Positions 21,515-33,676 of a stretch of DNA of 64,000 bases are shown here, piece by piece. How positions within the stretch are numbered: the first letter of the stretch is position 1; each line of letters opens with the position of its first letter. This DNA is from Diaporthe sp. PMI_573 (lineage: Eukaryota; Ascomycota; Sordariomycetes; Diaporthales; Diaporthaceae). The notes below the pieces were generated by a model, which was not told where the DNA came from, ran no database searches, and saw only the letters and a program-made list of their open reading frames with translations. A program made the translations under genes and the position numbers. Location of the stretch: the NCBI GenBank assembly GCA_021399435.1, contig JAJTUP010000001.1, forward strand, positions 2,418,001 to 2,482,000, in the 5' to 3' direction.

Positions 21515-23208
21515 TCATTCAAGTGTGTCCTCCTCGATGGCTTCCTTGGGCGGCTGTATGTTCTCATACCACCAGAAGTCCTCGCCCTCGCCGCCGTCTT
21601 CCTTGATCAGGTCGAGCATCACCTGGGCGTTGCGCTTGATGTCCACTGATCTCTCGACGATCTTGCGGTCCAGGATCATTGCCTCGGCGGTCGACAGCCA
21701 GAGCTTCTGCAGCACGGGCAGGTCCGGCAATAAGAGCCTGTACTGATCATGTTCGAGCCAATCCATAGGCATTCCAGCTGCGAGGCTTGTGTTGAAGACA
21801 AGGCTCGGCTGCGTCACCGTCGGCCTCCTCCCGCCCGCGTGGTCCAGCGAGCCGCGGTTCGGCAGTTCGGGTACATCGTCGGCCTGCGATTTTGCGGCAT
21901 CTCGTACCTGCCAGGTTGACTTCCTCCGTCCCAAGCCCATTATGCCCCGCCTTGATTTCGTCTCTTTGCTGACTTCGGGGCTCCTCGGTGGCTCTCTCGC
22001 GTCTTGGACGGCGTTGTACCACGTATCCACAGCTCCTCTCCGCGTGTTGTAGCCTCGGACTTCCCAAAGCCTCAAGACCTGCCTCAGGCCGCCCAGACAC
22101 AGCACCGCCGTGTGTACCTCATCGGCTGGTTTCTCTCGGAGGTAACCCCTGACCGTCCGTTCCACGCGACCGACGTACGATGGCGGCCGCAGACGCCGAC
22201 AGAATGAAGCCACGACAAGCGGAAAGACCTGGTGGACTTGTAATAATGTCCGATCGTCGTACATGTTCATGATTTGGACTTCGATCGGGTTATGGGTGTA
22301 GGGCGTCCGTTCGACGCCGTGGCCGTGTTCCTGGACGTATCGTAGGTGTAGTTTGCGATAATTCTCAAAGAAGTGGAAAATGGTAAAAAGCAACGGTATT
22401 AGTCGTCGGTACATCCTTTCTCTTTGAGAGGCGAACGACGCTATTTGGTCCTTGGTTGTCTTCAAGAAGATTTCCTTGGTGCACCAGTCGCACATTAGTC
22501 CTGATAATTTAGCCGCAACATGTAGCCGATGCCACAAGCCGCATAGGTAGTGAAGAGTGTAGTCAGAGGGGCCCGATACGGGGTAGAGTCGCTTCGCATA
22601 AGCAGGTATCTCGTGCTCGAGCTGGCGCCGCACAATGGGGTACTCATTCAGTGTGACCATGCTGTGCCACGACTTCGATGCCAAGCGCAGATTGAGCACA
22701 TCTGACAAGGGCAAGTAGGAAATGACCTGAATCTGCAACTCGTTGGGTAGGTTCAGAAAGAGCTGGTCGAAGGGTAGACTGGATCCGACGTCAGTAAATC
22801 GCGTATGACTAGAGCTTTGAGGGGAATACATCCGCACCTCCTAAGCCGGGTGGCAGCACTCTGCGCTATAGAGCTTGCTGAAACCTCGGTCACTATCGAC
22901 TGCCGTCTGAATGTTGGCGCCTGTGCTTCGGGCGCGGAGGCGGCAGGCTTCGAAGATCGAAATCGCCCAAACAGACCCCGCTTCTCCTTCTCTCTTTCTT
23001 TCTCCTGTTTGATATGGTCTACATGTCTTGTTTGTGGGTCGTAACCTTGCTGCTCGGATCCTCGGATTGGTAGGATGAATCTGGAGGACGTTTCGACCAC
23101 CGTACTGTCATTGTGGTGCTGTTGCGTAGGCTGCTGGTCCTTGGGAAGCTGATTTATCTTCTCAAAGTAGCGCTTGGACGCGAATTCGGTGATGTGTGGG
23201 GGGTCCAT
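21515..23208 (-). CDS. F-box protein
   Basis: Two exons on the minus strand, 23208-22838 and 22778-21515, with a 59-nt intron (GTGCGG donor), encode 544 residues. The N-terminal ~120 residues are basic and disordered (HIKQEKEREKEKRGLFGRF). The F-box follows at about residues 125-165 (LFLNLPNELQIQVISYLPLS and LRLASKSWHSMV), so the protein probably binds Skp1 in an SCF ubiquitin ligase. The remaining ~380 residues lack recognisable WD40 or LRR repeats. They include a CDWC pair and helical segments (RLIPLLFTIFHFFENYRK). The substrate is unknown. The join R-L-R-S-LPFDQ keeps frame, and the start MDPPHITEF is the first ATG in frame. Confidence 0.85.
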
Positions 23209-25558
23209 GGCTGGCTGTGGTGTGTGCGAGCAGTCGGCGTGTCGCGCCCCTGTCGCCTCTCAGGAACCGCCGTGGTTGCCTATGTCCGAACAAAGCTATC
23301 AACTCGAAATGTTGGCATATCAATCATGGTTGAAACATCGGGGTCGACGGTGATTCGAAACGAGTGGCTCGTCGGGTGTGCACAAGCGTGGGTCGCCTGG
23401 CAGGTCAGAATGATTTGCTTCGACTTGTCGAGGCGCCGGCGGGAGCAGCGATCAGGTCCAGGAATGCGTGGCAGTAGGTGGTCAATCCAGCAAAATACCG
23501 ACGGCAACTTGTCTCGTCCGGGGCGATTGACAGGCGGAAGGAAGACAAGTCGTGGCCGGATACGTCGAGGTATTTCGTCGGCTTTTCTCGCGCAAGGAGC
23601 CACAAATTGCGGGAGGACACCCCGAGGGACGGTCGTGACGGAGGTTGACCGAACAGTGCGATAACGGCAGACGGTCCCGAACGGACGTACCCAGTGGTGT
23701 TCTGGGTCGAGATGAACTTGTTGGTTGAGCGAACCCAGTGGGTGATGATGCAGGGCGATTTGGCCGAGGGTTTGTGCTGAGATGCAGCGACGTTTTCTTG
23801 CGGGGGCGCGGTTACCAATTGGGGATGCGTCAATGGGCCCTGATAGAGAAACGGGGTCGAAAAGCCCCGAGACGCAGCCGGAGCGCGATGGATGGATACG
23901 AGTGCAATTTGCTGCTGATTTGTCGGGGGGTCGAGACGAAGTTGTTTCTGTTCCTGGGAAGTCTTGAGAGCGGAGAGAGGGAGCGGGTTCGGTTTGGCTA
24001 CACAAGGAAAAGGGCAGCTGCCGGCAATAAGACTGCGGCCCAACGCAGTTAGATGGACGCAGGGCAGAGCGCAGCACAAGGACTGTGACTGGACTGCTGG
24101 ATGGTGCGGTCGAACGAACCAGTTCGGCAGCAGTAGCAGCAGCAGCAGCAGCAGCGTCGTTAAGTGTGGGGGACGACGAGGCCGTGACACACTGGCCGGT
24201 GGAACAATCGTGATCGGGGCTGGGAATGCTGTTAGAGAGGTCGTCACAGGGAGAAAGACTGGAGATGGGAGTGGAGAGTGGTTTGGTTTGCAGGGCACAA
24301 GCACAGGGCGCCAAGAACAGCAGGAAAACGGCAGGTGAATGAATGAATGGGTCGAACTCGATATGGATCCGGATGGACCACGGCGTTTTGGCTCGGCGAA
24401 ATAGTGGAGGGCCATCGGGCGAGAGTCCACTGATTCGAGCGGCACCCCAGAAGCTTCTTAGACTTCCACGGGAGTGGTCGGTGCTGGTAGCTGTGTACCT
24501 CGACTTGCACGGGCGACAAGGTGTTTCTGTGTGGCTGACCCGAGTGCCCGGCTAGCACGGCCTGTTGTCGACCCCCCTTGTTTCCCTGGGACTGGGGCTC
24601 CTCTGGTGTTTCTGTCGCCAATTCGGGCCTATCTGCTTGTGGTGAGATGAGCGGCCACCCAGAGGCCACGGCCCGCCAAGTTACCATGCTCAGAATACGG
24701 CCGAGATCTGCTCCGACGGATCTTCTTCGCCTGCGACAGGGCTGCATGGCCGGCTACATGGTGACGAGGGCGATAGCAACCATGGACTACTACCATCTTA
24801 CACAGCACACTAATAACTCTCTGCCTCTGCAGTAGTCAAACATCATCGTCAACTCTCCATCTCCCAAAGAGATGCAACCAGGTCGCATAACTCAACTGTC
24901 CTGCTGCAGCAGGGTCGTGGCTTGACATCACAGCAGGGCCGCATGAAGCACGAAACGGAAAGTTGCAGCTGAGGCTCATTTAGCCGGGGCCAATGAAACA
25001 GAAATGCCCAGAACCGGTTGAAAGCCCAGGGTGTCTCGCTACCCCCGTGGAGCAAAGATGCGAGCAAAATGGCGAGCTCATCCCGAGTCCCTCTCACGAT
25101 GCTTCTTCGGCACAGCGTTACCTCGCGTTACGTTACGCCTTCGCACAAATTCTTTTTCTGCAAGCTCCTGCGTCTTGTGTGCATTCGCTCAGAGACGTTA
25201 CGGTACCACCGCCGCGGTGGCCCCGCCAAGTCATTGCTGCCGCTTTGCTTCTGGCTGGTGGAGCCATGCAGTAGAATGAACTACCTTTCCTTTGCCTCCG
25301 TTTGTCTTAGATGTGGTCTGGGGAACAGTCTCCCGATTCGCCGGTTCTGGCAGGCCCGTTGAATAAAGCAAAGGCGCTGTAGTACTATATGCACCTTGCT
25401 ACTGGAGTGTTCGCCCTCAGCAAGACTCGCTAGAGCCAAACTTGTGGTGTCCCATGTGTGAGCGTGTAGTTGTGACGACTTCCCTGTATCAACGTCGATA
25501 CTCTTCACCCGTGGACTGTGGGTCATGTACTGGCATTAATCCATCGGGTCATCACAGC
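23209..25558. other. Upstream region of the F-box gene, with long spurious open frames
   Basis: 2.35 kb of G+C-rich sequence between the F-box start and the tRNA. Two overlapping minus-strand frames of ~345 codons (23280-24314 and 23405-24445) are Ser/Pro/Thr-rich, overlap each other in different frames and contain no domain; I treat them as chance. A GCA/GCAGCAG tract lies near 24128-24156. This is probably promoter and 5' leader. Confidence 0.45.
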
Positions 25559-25644
25559 CTCTCCTTAGCTCAGCTGGCAGAGCGGTAGACTGTAATAGTT
25601 GCACGATTATCTATAGGTCCTCGGTTCAAATCCGAGAGGGGAGA
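25559..25644 (+). tRNA. tRNA-Tyr (GTA anticodon) with 13-nt intron
   Basis: The 86-nt sequence folds as a full cloverleaf. Acceptor strand CTCTCCT (25559-25565) pairs with AGGGGAG (25637-25643), leaving discriminator A at 25644. The D stem is GCTC/GAGC. The anticodon stem GTAGA pairs with TCTAT, and the anticodon GTA is at 25592-25594. The T arm is CTCGG-TTCAAAT-CCGAG. An intron of 13 nt (25596-25608) sits one base 3' of the anticodon, the canonical position. Removing it leaves 73 nt. The C1-G72 pair and A73 are the usual eukaryotic tRNA-Tyr identity features. Confidence 0.95.
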
Positions 25645-28600
25645 CATTTCTTTTGCTCTTTGTTGCAACACCAGTCTGCACGCAGTTCGCTTGGAAACCT
25701 CCTGCCAATTGAGATATCCAGAGTTGCTTAGACGCCAAGTAGATTAACCAAGTGACGAGTGCACTTGTATTTTAAGCTCTCTAGACGAGCGAACTGTCTT
25801 AGACACAGTCCCAGTCAGACTGGTACCACACAAGCAAGGTTTGAGAGTATCGCCGTTCGCAATACCTTTTTGTGTCAATTGCGGCTTGTAATAAGATGCT
25901 TTTCTACGTGGCACGTTGTTAGCAGCTTACTTTGCCGGGAAGTGCACCTAAAACTGTATCACGCTGCCTCCGTAATTAACCCGGGAATACGTTGGATGGT
26001 GCCATTTTGGGTGCCATCGCGCCGAACGGTGGAGATTCTGATGTGATATCACTGTCGACCACTGTGCGGCTTGATTCGCCTGACCACATAGACGACCATG
26101 TTTGCCAGTCTTGTCGTTGCATCGAATTGAGATGAAGAGGTGTCCCCTTCTCGTGATAATTTGACACGACCCAGGTATTCGGTGGGCAAAACGAGAGCTT
26201 GTCTTGCAGCTGATCGAGCTCGGCCCTGCTGGTGGAGTGACAGGTTATCTTGACAGAACTGAAAGAGGGGGAGCCTAAAGGTGTGTGATGCAACCAACCC
26301 TGAAAAGATCTTCGGCAGTTGCTTGTTCACATGGGCGTGGGGTTGGCAGCTCGACACGATCCAGAACCCGGGTCCATTTCTCGAGAAAATCCAGGCGGGC
26401 CGGACGAGTCGCTGTCGTCGCCACCAGTACGCGACGACGGACGGACTAATTACCCATCCAGCCATCCAGCCAGCCATCCAAGCCTGGTGAGACCTCACGA
26501 ACCTGGCCTCAAGCTTCAAGACCGCTGGCAACAGTCTGGAAGAATTTGGCGAGACCGACGCAGCGATAGCGCTTCTGGCCTGAAGAGCTGTGTTATTGAA
26601 CACCGGCCGGATGTTCATCTGGAATTGTTGCCACCACTGCAAACATGCTCGCAAGCCCTGAGGATAACAAGTCGCAGCGCAATCTGGGGCCGGAGCTTTC
26701 GGGAAGCCAGAGTCAGTGTTCCGGGCAAGAGGACCCGCGCCCCGGCCCTTCTCCGGCGTCTTTCGTACATCTGAGATGCGCCACTGCTGATTGGCCACGT
26801 CTATCGGCACCCTTCCCTGGCGGTGGTCCACCGATTATCCTGACTTCCCGGCAGGAGGGACGTCAGAGATGGCCATGATCCTTCCGTGCCGTGGGTCGCC
26901 AACGACCGGCACGGTGGCCTGTTGCGAACGAACACGCCGCGTCCTGGGCAGTGGGCCTCCCCCGCGACAAGCGATGCCGAAGGACGGCCAGGGACACAGA
27001 CGCGCAAGTGGTGTGGTATCACCAACCCCGGACGAGGATTCGCAGAAGCCCATTTGTCTGCAACGTCTGACATGACAGCTCAAAACTGGAGGCTCGATTA
27101 ATCTGCGACTTGGCCTCGCAGCGGCTCGATCGATGTCTGCGCGTACCCTCATGCCGGCGTAGACCTGAGCCAGCTGGCCAGCCAGCCTTTACTGTAGGCG
27201 ACTCGTACGGCACGTTACACCCTGCACGCCATTGCGTCGCAATGCTGACTCGGGCTGCGGTGTGCCGAAAGGACGGGCCGGCCGCCCATGGCTACTGCTA
27301 CGCCCACGCGGTGCGGTGCAGTGCGGTGCAATGCAGTGTACAGCACCTCGTACTCGGGAACAGGACGCGAGTTGTTGGGGTGGTTCGTTTTCCGCACCTG
27401 GCCAGGCGATAGGAGGGATTGTCGTGGTCGGTCCCTGTTCGCGCGAGCTGTGAGACACCCAGGCCGGCTGGGCAGGCAAACAGTACACCACCATTACAGC
27501 GACGGGCACGGCATTGGAGGTCTAAAGCCTGCTGCTGCGACGACAGAGACGAGTACTGTGTGTACAACGGGAGCCTCGCAGATGTCGCAGGGGGACAGGT
27601 GATTGTCGAGGGACTGTCTCATGTTGCTTGCAGCCGTCGTCAGTCCACACCCTCCTATGGATGGAGTCACGCGCAGCAAGATGGACACAATTACGAGATG
27701 GCCTATGCGTCTGAGGTCAGCAGCACCTGTGAGGTGAAGTCACAGTCAGGGGACTTGGGGGGATGGAGACTGGGGAACCGGACCCTGTTCGCTGGACCCG
27801 ATGGCCTCTGGCGGGCCCGGCGGGCCTGGAGGCCTGGGGGCAGGAGCTGGGGAAACAGGGACTTCTTGTGGGGAATGCGCAGGCCGTAAAAGTCCTTCCT
27901 TGCCTCTTCTTCCCGGGAGTGGGGGCTCCAAGACGGAGCGTCGCGGGAGACTGGAAAGCCCAGGTGCGCCGGGATCAACGGCGCCTGGCCTCCGTCCTCG
28001 ACCTTGCCTCGGCTGCCTTTTAGGCCGGAAGAGAGAACGTAGCTTACCATTCGGTCGGCCATGGACGGAACCAAAGTTGCTATGAACTAGCAGCTGGGAA
28101 ACATGGTGAAGTCCCCAAAAACACAGAGTTTTCGATGCCAGACCGTCTCGTCAGGCGTGCCTACAACTCCCCCGGCCACTCTCACTCTCTACGGTGGACA
28201 ATGCAACATGACGCCCGGGACGCATCATGGCACAGTTGACACAATTAGAACATAGCATGGCCCATGTGCGTGCGCGTGTCCCAAACAAAGCTGGAGTTAC
28301 CATTCGCTGCTATACGAAGCCGCCGTGCTCACCTCCGGGGATCTAGAAGGAGCTCACGAGCTCGCACCAGAGATCCCGCGCATCCTGCCGAGGCCGTCTA
28401 TGCAACCGACTCCTGTATTCGTTTCACGTACAGGCGCTACTCGTCAGGATGTGTCGTTGGTGTATACAGTGACAGGCAGCGACTGAGTGCACCTGGAAAG
28501 AAGATGCCCGATCTACCTAGGTATCAGGGCCAGCAGAGCTCCCTGATCCCGGGGGTCCACGTGTAACCTGGGGCTGCACTGCACCTCGCAATTTATAGTG

Positions 28601-30627
28601 CGACTGCTTCCTGGAGGACAGCCTTCCACGGGATAAGCTCATAAGTCTTTTTAATGAATACCGCGCGGCATGAACCAGTCGGGTCCGTGTCGTGCCGGTC
28701 CCTTGCTGCATCCTGGAGCGTTTGCATGTAGCCTTGCGAGCCTTCCTCCTTCCATTGGGCTGTACTGACTGCAGTCAGCCTCAGATCGGCAATATGTATC
28801 CTACTACATATACCACTTTACATATATCATACTTGTCGTTTTCCATCTCGTCTGAAGTTACCCTGAGACACCCTTGAGCGACGCACTAGAGCACGGGTCG
28901 GGTCGGGTCTGACCCGTTCCTGCAAGCTGTGGGAGGACGAACTGTTAGCGGTCAGCTTCGCTGACCGGGGGCTGTGGGTGCAGTCAGCCGTTGGTGGTGC
29001 CTTCTGAGACTGAGAAAAAGGAACAAGAAAAAAGATTCTCGAAGGCGAGAGGAGGATTCAGCATCTGGCCGCCAGGTAGTCTAGCAGAAACTGACTAGGT
29101 CTGCTGTACTCCGTGCCATGCAGAGTGCCGTCTGTCAGTCTGTGTACTCAGTAGGCGGCTTGTGGATGCAGGCAACCGCAGCTAGTGTACTTGTGGTGTG
29201 TACGCGGCACAGTCTGGCACTGTATGCATCCCGTCCATCTGTGCGTGCTGTCACTGTGCTGTGCCTGTCCAACACACACCTCGGCCCTCGTGGGATGGGC
29301 TGCTATTTTTAGGTCCCCCATCCGTCTACAGTAGCGCGGCGCCCAGTCCCAACACAGCGGATATGACGGGACGCCACACGTTCTTATTCGTGGTCTGGTT
29401 CGAGCCGCTCTGCGATTCGCTGCCCACCTGCTGTTCGAGGGTTTTGAGGTTTGCTTCCGTCCCTTTCTTTCTTTTGCGGGGTTGCGGACTCTTTCTCGCT
29501 GTGCTCTCGCCTCTTCCACACCACGTCGAGTCATCAGAGGCGAACAGAGGCCACCCTCGACTCGAGCATTGCTTCTTGCCGCAGGCTGTCTCAGAGCTCA
29601 CAGCTAGCAGCGAGCAGCGAGCAGCGAGCTGCACGCTGCGACGGGGAGCTCAACACCCCTTGGCTTCCGACGTCTTGCCCTGGCTTGGTATTCATGTATT
29701 CTAGACCTGGGCTGCCTGCCCAGATGGACCGCATGTGCTAGGCCAGACAGGCTGCGGCCACTCTGTCGGTATAAGGGTGCTCCCATCTTACCGAAGCTGC
29801 AATATAGGGTCTCTCCACCCAGCTGCGACGAGGGCCCGGACGTCGTCTCGATGCTCCATCGCCGCCGCCGCACCGCGCCTCGGTAGTACCATGCGTTAGT
29901 ACACAGTACATCTGTGCCTGCACTGGGCTCTGCATAGGAATCCTGTGCTGGCCCACGAGCCGGTTATGCCCATCGCGGTCCCATCCCGTCCTGTCCTGTC
30001 CTGTGATATGTCTTGTGATGTCCTGATCCTCCAGCTCCTGGCATTGTCCACTTTATATTAAAATTGACATCCGGACCACAGCCCGGGGCCTGCCCGGGCC
30101 TGCATTTACCCCTTCCCCTATTTGATCCCGTTCCCGCCACTTGAATAATACAAGTACATGTTACCAAGACTTTGCCCTAGGCGCATCATCCTCATGCATA
30201 TGTCGCCGAGCTACCCAGGCTACCAGCATCTACACACCAGTGAGGTGGCGGCCCTGCGTTTGTTGGTTACAAGTCGAGCCCCAGAGCCCCGCCTCAGTCA
30301 TCCACCTCCGGGATTCCAGCCCCAGCGCGCATCACCTTAAGTATTACGTCTGCTTCCCTCTCCCGTGGGACTGCAGCCTGCTCGTGTGGTTGCCGTGCCG
30401 TGTGCCCTGCCTTCGAGTGTGTGCCATCCTCCAACATCTCTTGCCTGCCTCAACAACCTTTTCTCGCAACACACATTATACATCCGGCCTACCACCCTCC
30501 GCGACACAACCACCACCGATAATTAACCACCCCCCCTGTTGCCAGCCGCGCGCCTACCTACAAGCGCCCCAGGGTGACCCCACGCGCACAAGCCCTCTCG
30601 AAAAAAAATAAAATAAAAAAGGGAACC
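25645..30627. other. 5-kb gene-poor interval
   Basis: No supported gene between the tRNA and the gene at 30628. Open frames, including a 260-codon minus-strand frame at 26049-26831 and a 156-codon plus-strand frame at 27419-27889, have Arg/Trp/Cys-rich composition unlike real proteins. Short direct repeats are scattered through it: CCAGCCAT-type near 26455-26480, GGTGCAGTGC near 27308, CGGGT x3 at 28894-28908, AGCAGCG x3 at 29606-29626 and CCTGT near 29988-30003. The last 250 bp before 30628 are C+T-rich, as in fungal 5' leaders. It could hold regulatory DNA or non-coding transcripts of which I see no direct sign. Confidence 0.45.
29606..29626. repeat. Three tandem copies of AGCAGCG
   Basis: Three perfect 7-bp units in the gene-poor interval, followed by a partial unit. 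No coding role is apparent. Confidence 0.7.
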
Positions 30628-31797
30628 ATGGCGAGCCCGGAGCAGCCAACCGTCGCTCCGCCAGCCGACATTGGCGCGGTGAACGTGGTGGAGACGCCGA
30701 CCTCGCCCTCGTCGGCCTTTACGCTGTCGAGGTTCGAGTTCGAGGCGGGCACCAAGGGCAATGAGGGGACCAAGATCCTCATGGTCGAGTGGGACGCGCG
30801 CGCCGCCACCGACGCCGCGGCAAGCTCCGGCGGCGGGGACAGGGACCGCGAGCTGGCCCAGAACGGGTGCGACGACTGGGATGTGACGTGGGAGGGCAAG
30901 GGCCCGGACAGGAAGAAGGAGGACAGCAACAACAGCAAGGACCGGGAAGGAACTTTCACCGTGCTGCCCATCCGCGACACCGACGCCCCCGAGGGCACGC
31001 GCCGCGTCTACTTCCTGCTGCCCCCAGGCGCGCCGATACCGACGCTCGTGACCATCACCAAGCGCTCCGGGCTGACGGAGCTGCGGACCAAGCCGCTGCC
31101 CGCCATCTTCCCAGAGGGCCTGGTCAGCGAGGACAAGGGCACGAGGGGCGTCCTGCACACGATATGGGCCAAGAGCAGGCTTTGCGAGCTCGAGGCCGAG
31201 ATAGCCGCCGAGATGAGGGACAACAGCGAGAGCGTGGGGCTCGAGATGGTGCTGCAGGAGCGCCAGTGGATCGTCGACCACTTCGGCCTCGAGATCGACA
31301 CCTCCAGCGCGGGCGCCATCCCCCCCGTGCCGAGCAACCCTGACACCTCCAGCCCCGTCAGCCCCAGGAGTCCGATCGGCGGGAGGCTGGGCGAGAGGCT
31401 CAAGGGCCTGAAGCTGGCGACGTCGCCGGCGGAGCTTGCCGCGGCGAAGGAGGGTAAGTTTCTTCCCTGCGTCTCCCCCATATCTATCTGCAGCCGTGTC
31501 GGGGGAAACCAAATTAATAACAATTTCTGCCACACAGCGAGCCACAAGGAAGCGAAGAACTCGGCAGCAGCTGAGCGCAAAATAACCGCCTTTACCCCAG
31601 CATCAGGAGGTGCAGGCCTGGGGAGGCCGGCGGGCCCCGGCGGCATTGCCTCCCTGGGCGCTGTCATCGAGGGCGGCGCAGGGAGCGCGCCCGCCCCAGA
31701 GAGGAGTGTCGACACAGAAGAGGACCTGTTCGCGCTGCCCATGAGCCCCCGGAGCCCCGAGGAGGCCAAAAGCCCCTTCAGCATGCTGAAATGTTAG
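30628..31797 (+). CDS. Conserved-looking protein of unknown function
   Basis: Two exons, 30628-31453 and 31538-31797, encode 361 residues. The 84-nt intron (GTAAGT donor, CACAG acceptor) is a multiple of three and has no in-frame stop, so its retention would insert 28 residues. The ordered core, about residues 30-230, includes LSRFEFEAGTKGNEGTKILM, DDWDVTWEGKG, TKPLPAIFPEGL and GVLHTIWAKSRLCELEAEI. The C-terminal third is Ser/Pro/Gly-rich with several S-P sites (SPVSPRSP, MSPRSPEE) that could be phosphorylated. No signal peptide or membrane segment is seen. The family is not recognised with certainty. The Kozak-like context AACCATGG supports the start at 30628. Confidence 0.8.
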   Translation: MASPEQPTVAPPADIGAVNVVETPTSPSSAFTLSRFEFEAGTKGNEGTKILMVEWDARAATDAAASSGGGDRDRELAQNGCDDWDVTWEGKGPDRKKEDSNNSKDREGTFTVLPIRDTDAPEGTRRVYFLLPPGAPIPTLVTITKRSGLTELRTKPLPAIFPEGLVSEDKGTRGVLHTIWAKSRLCELEAEIAAEMRDNSESVGLEMVLQERQWIVDHFGLEIDTSSAGAIPPVPSNPDTSSPVSPRSPIGGRLGERLKGLKLATSPAELAAAKEGKFLPCVSPISICSRVGGNQINNNFCHTASHKEAKNSAAAERKITAFTPASGGAGLGRPAGPGGIASLGAVIEGGAGSAPAPERSVDTEEDLFALPMSPRSPEEAKSPFSMLKC

Positions 31798-32487
31798 GGA
31801 GTTGGGGGGTTCATTATTCTATTCTTCTTCTTCTTCTTCTTCTTCTTCTGCTCTTCTCACCTCACTCTACGCGTCACCCGGGAAAAGTATAATTCCATAC
31901 TTTCGTCAGGGTCTCGACACTTCCGCGGATATACTTTTTTTTACTTTTTTTTTAACACGACGATTCAGACTTCAGCCGACACAGCATTTTGATTCGGACG
32001 CCCATTACACCTTGTTCGATTCCTATCAGCCGGCACTTGAAAACTGGTTGTCCTGAGCGTGCAAGGCTCGTTATATAGTATAGCATCTAGATACCTATTC
32101 CCCTGCGGGAAGCCCCAATTTCTTCTTGGCCCAGCTCGATGGCCCCTGTTCAGGACACTTCCAATATTGTTGCAACCGTTTGCAACATGATGTGAATGAA
32201 GTCTGCGCTTTGCTCTATGTGATGTTGTCACTGTAACATGAAAGGGTCCGGCGCGACTAATGGGTGACACACCGTCTTCATGATCCGATCATGAGGACAC
32301 GGAGTACTATGGAATGCACCGGTCAAAACTGCTGTAGTGTGTCACTCGTCAGAAGTCTGACATCTGGAGCAGCGCGATGCAGTCTATGGCGGTAGAAGTC
32401 GTTGACAGCTTTATGCCAGGCGTACGCAAGTGGCCCCAGCCAAGCTGAGGCATAGACAAGAATCCACAGCTCACTGCCGCGCATTCC
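31798..32487. other. Intergenic region between convergent genes
   Basis: Holds the 3' regions of the 30628 gene (+) and VPS37 (-). It includes a TTC microsatellite at 31822-31849 and T runs near 31937-31953. No gene is supported. Confidence 0.5.
31822..31849 (+). repeat. (TTC)n microsatellite
   Basis: About nine uninterrupted TTC units just downstream of the stop of the 30628 gene, probably in its 3' untranslated region. Confidence 0.85.
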
Positions 32488-33320
32488 TCATCTCCAACCG
32501 CCAACCCTCCCCTCATCCCACCTCTCCTTCCTCTCCTGGCGGAGGTAATGAAGCTTCTTAGCCTCCCTGTACCGGCGGACCCAGTCGAGCGTCTCCCTCT
32601 CGGTGGCAGCCGCGCCGTCGTCGCCCTCGCCCTCGAGGAAGCTCTCCTCGAGCGCCGCGCACACCTGGCCCTGCTCGGCGACCCCCGCCCCCAGCCGCTG
32701 GTACAGGCTCGCGGGCGCGAACGGGCTCAGCGCGTGGTCCATCTCGCTCTGCTTGGCGCGCCACGCCCGCTCCGACGCGTGCGTGCTGAGGAGCTGCGCC
32801 TGCGCCGACCCGCGCGCGTGCGCCAGCCGCGACTCCAGCTCCAGGAGGTGTGTCGCCAGGTCGATGTTGGCCGAGAGGCTCGAGGATAGTGCCTCGTTGC
32901 TGGCTGTCAGGGAGGGATGTGCTGTCGAAGGGCCGTGGGTGAGCCCTGAGAGGAGGGAGGTGGTGGAGAGGATTTCGGCGAGGTCTTGTTTCCTAAGTAC
33001 AGAGGGCGAAGTCAGAATGCTGTCGCTCTTATTTCCATGGAGAGTGTAGTTGGGGCAACGCACGACTTGTCTTCAAGGAATTGGGGCAGCCATTGGTCAC
33101 CAGGGTCTTGTATTGCCTGCGGCCGAGTGGCTTGTGCCTGTTGTGACACCGGTACTCCTGCTGGTTCTGGGAGGTCGGAATGTTGCTGCTGATCTGGATG
33201 TGGTGACGGCCCGGGTGATTGTGTATTTATTGGCGTGCTCATCCGCGAGACGTCGTGGCTGCCCGGCTTGGGTGGAGGAGCGGGTGGTGTGTTGGAGTAA
33301 ATAGCCTCGAATCTGTCCAT
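32488..33320 (-). CDS. VPS37: ESCRT-I subunit Vps37/Srn2 (Mod(r) domain)
   Basis: Component of ESCRT-I, which sorts ubiquitinated cargo into multivesicular endosomes. Two exons on the minus strand, 33320-33064 and 32992-32488, separated by a 71-nt intron (GTGCGT donor), encode 253 residues. The N-terminal part is Pro-rich and disordered (NTPPAPPPKPGSHDVSR). The C-terminal ~165 residues form a helical Mod(r)-type region beginning at FLEDKSKQDLAEILS and ending in a basic segment (REAKKLHYLRQERKERWDE). The start at MDRFEAIYSN is chosen because upstream in-frame sequence (ATG at 33557) is not protein-like; the longer form cannot be excluded. It is divergent from prefoldin 5, 356 bp apart. Confidence 0.82.
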
Positions 33321-33676
33321 TTTCGGTTCGCTGCCGATCTCTGTGACTATATTGATCGTGTGTATTGTCTCTGGCTCCGATTCGTGGTCCGACCCGTTTG
33401 AAGGCGCGTGAATCTTTAGCGAAGATGGAGAGGCTGTCCCCAGTAGGAGTTGAGATGACGTGGGGTTGGTTATCTTATCGGGCAGCTTCAGGTGCCCACC
33501 TGTGGTGCTGGGCCAGCATCCCAGTGGAACTCTGACCCCATTGGCCAGCAGCAACACACAAGTACCTATCTACCCGCTACCTGTACCGTCCTTGCTTGCT
33601 CCAGGGGTCAACACAGGATGAGCAGAACTTGATAATCCACTGTTGAACAACATCACATCAGACGTGGTTGCTCAAC
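33321..33676. promoter_or_regulatory. Bidirectional promoter region, VPS37 / prefoldin 5
   Basis: The 356 bp separate two head-to-head starts. The region must hold both promoters and leaders. An upstream ATG in frame with VPS37 lies at 33557. No specific factor site is claimed. Confidence 0.5.

Noticed and set aside
23280..24445. Two overlapping minus-strand open frames of about 345 codons upstream of the F-box gene
   Set aside because: They overlap in different frames, are Ser/Pro/Thr-rich with no domain, and sit in G+C-rich sequence where stops are rare; more likely promoter and leader.
26049..26831. 260-codon minus-strand open frame
   Set aside because: Composition is Arg/Trp/Gln-rich without any recognisable motif, no splice-joined neighbours, and no plausible start context.
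30523..31545. 340-codon minus-strand open frame
   Set aside because: Lies antisense to the well-supported gene at 30628 and is a codon-bias shadow (Ala/Gly/Arg/Leu-rich).
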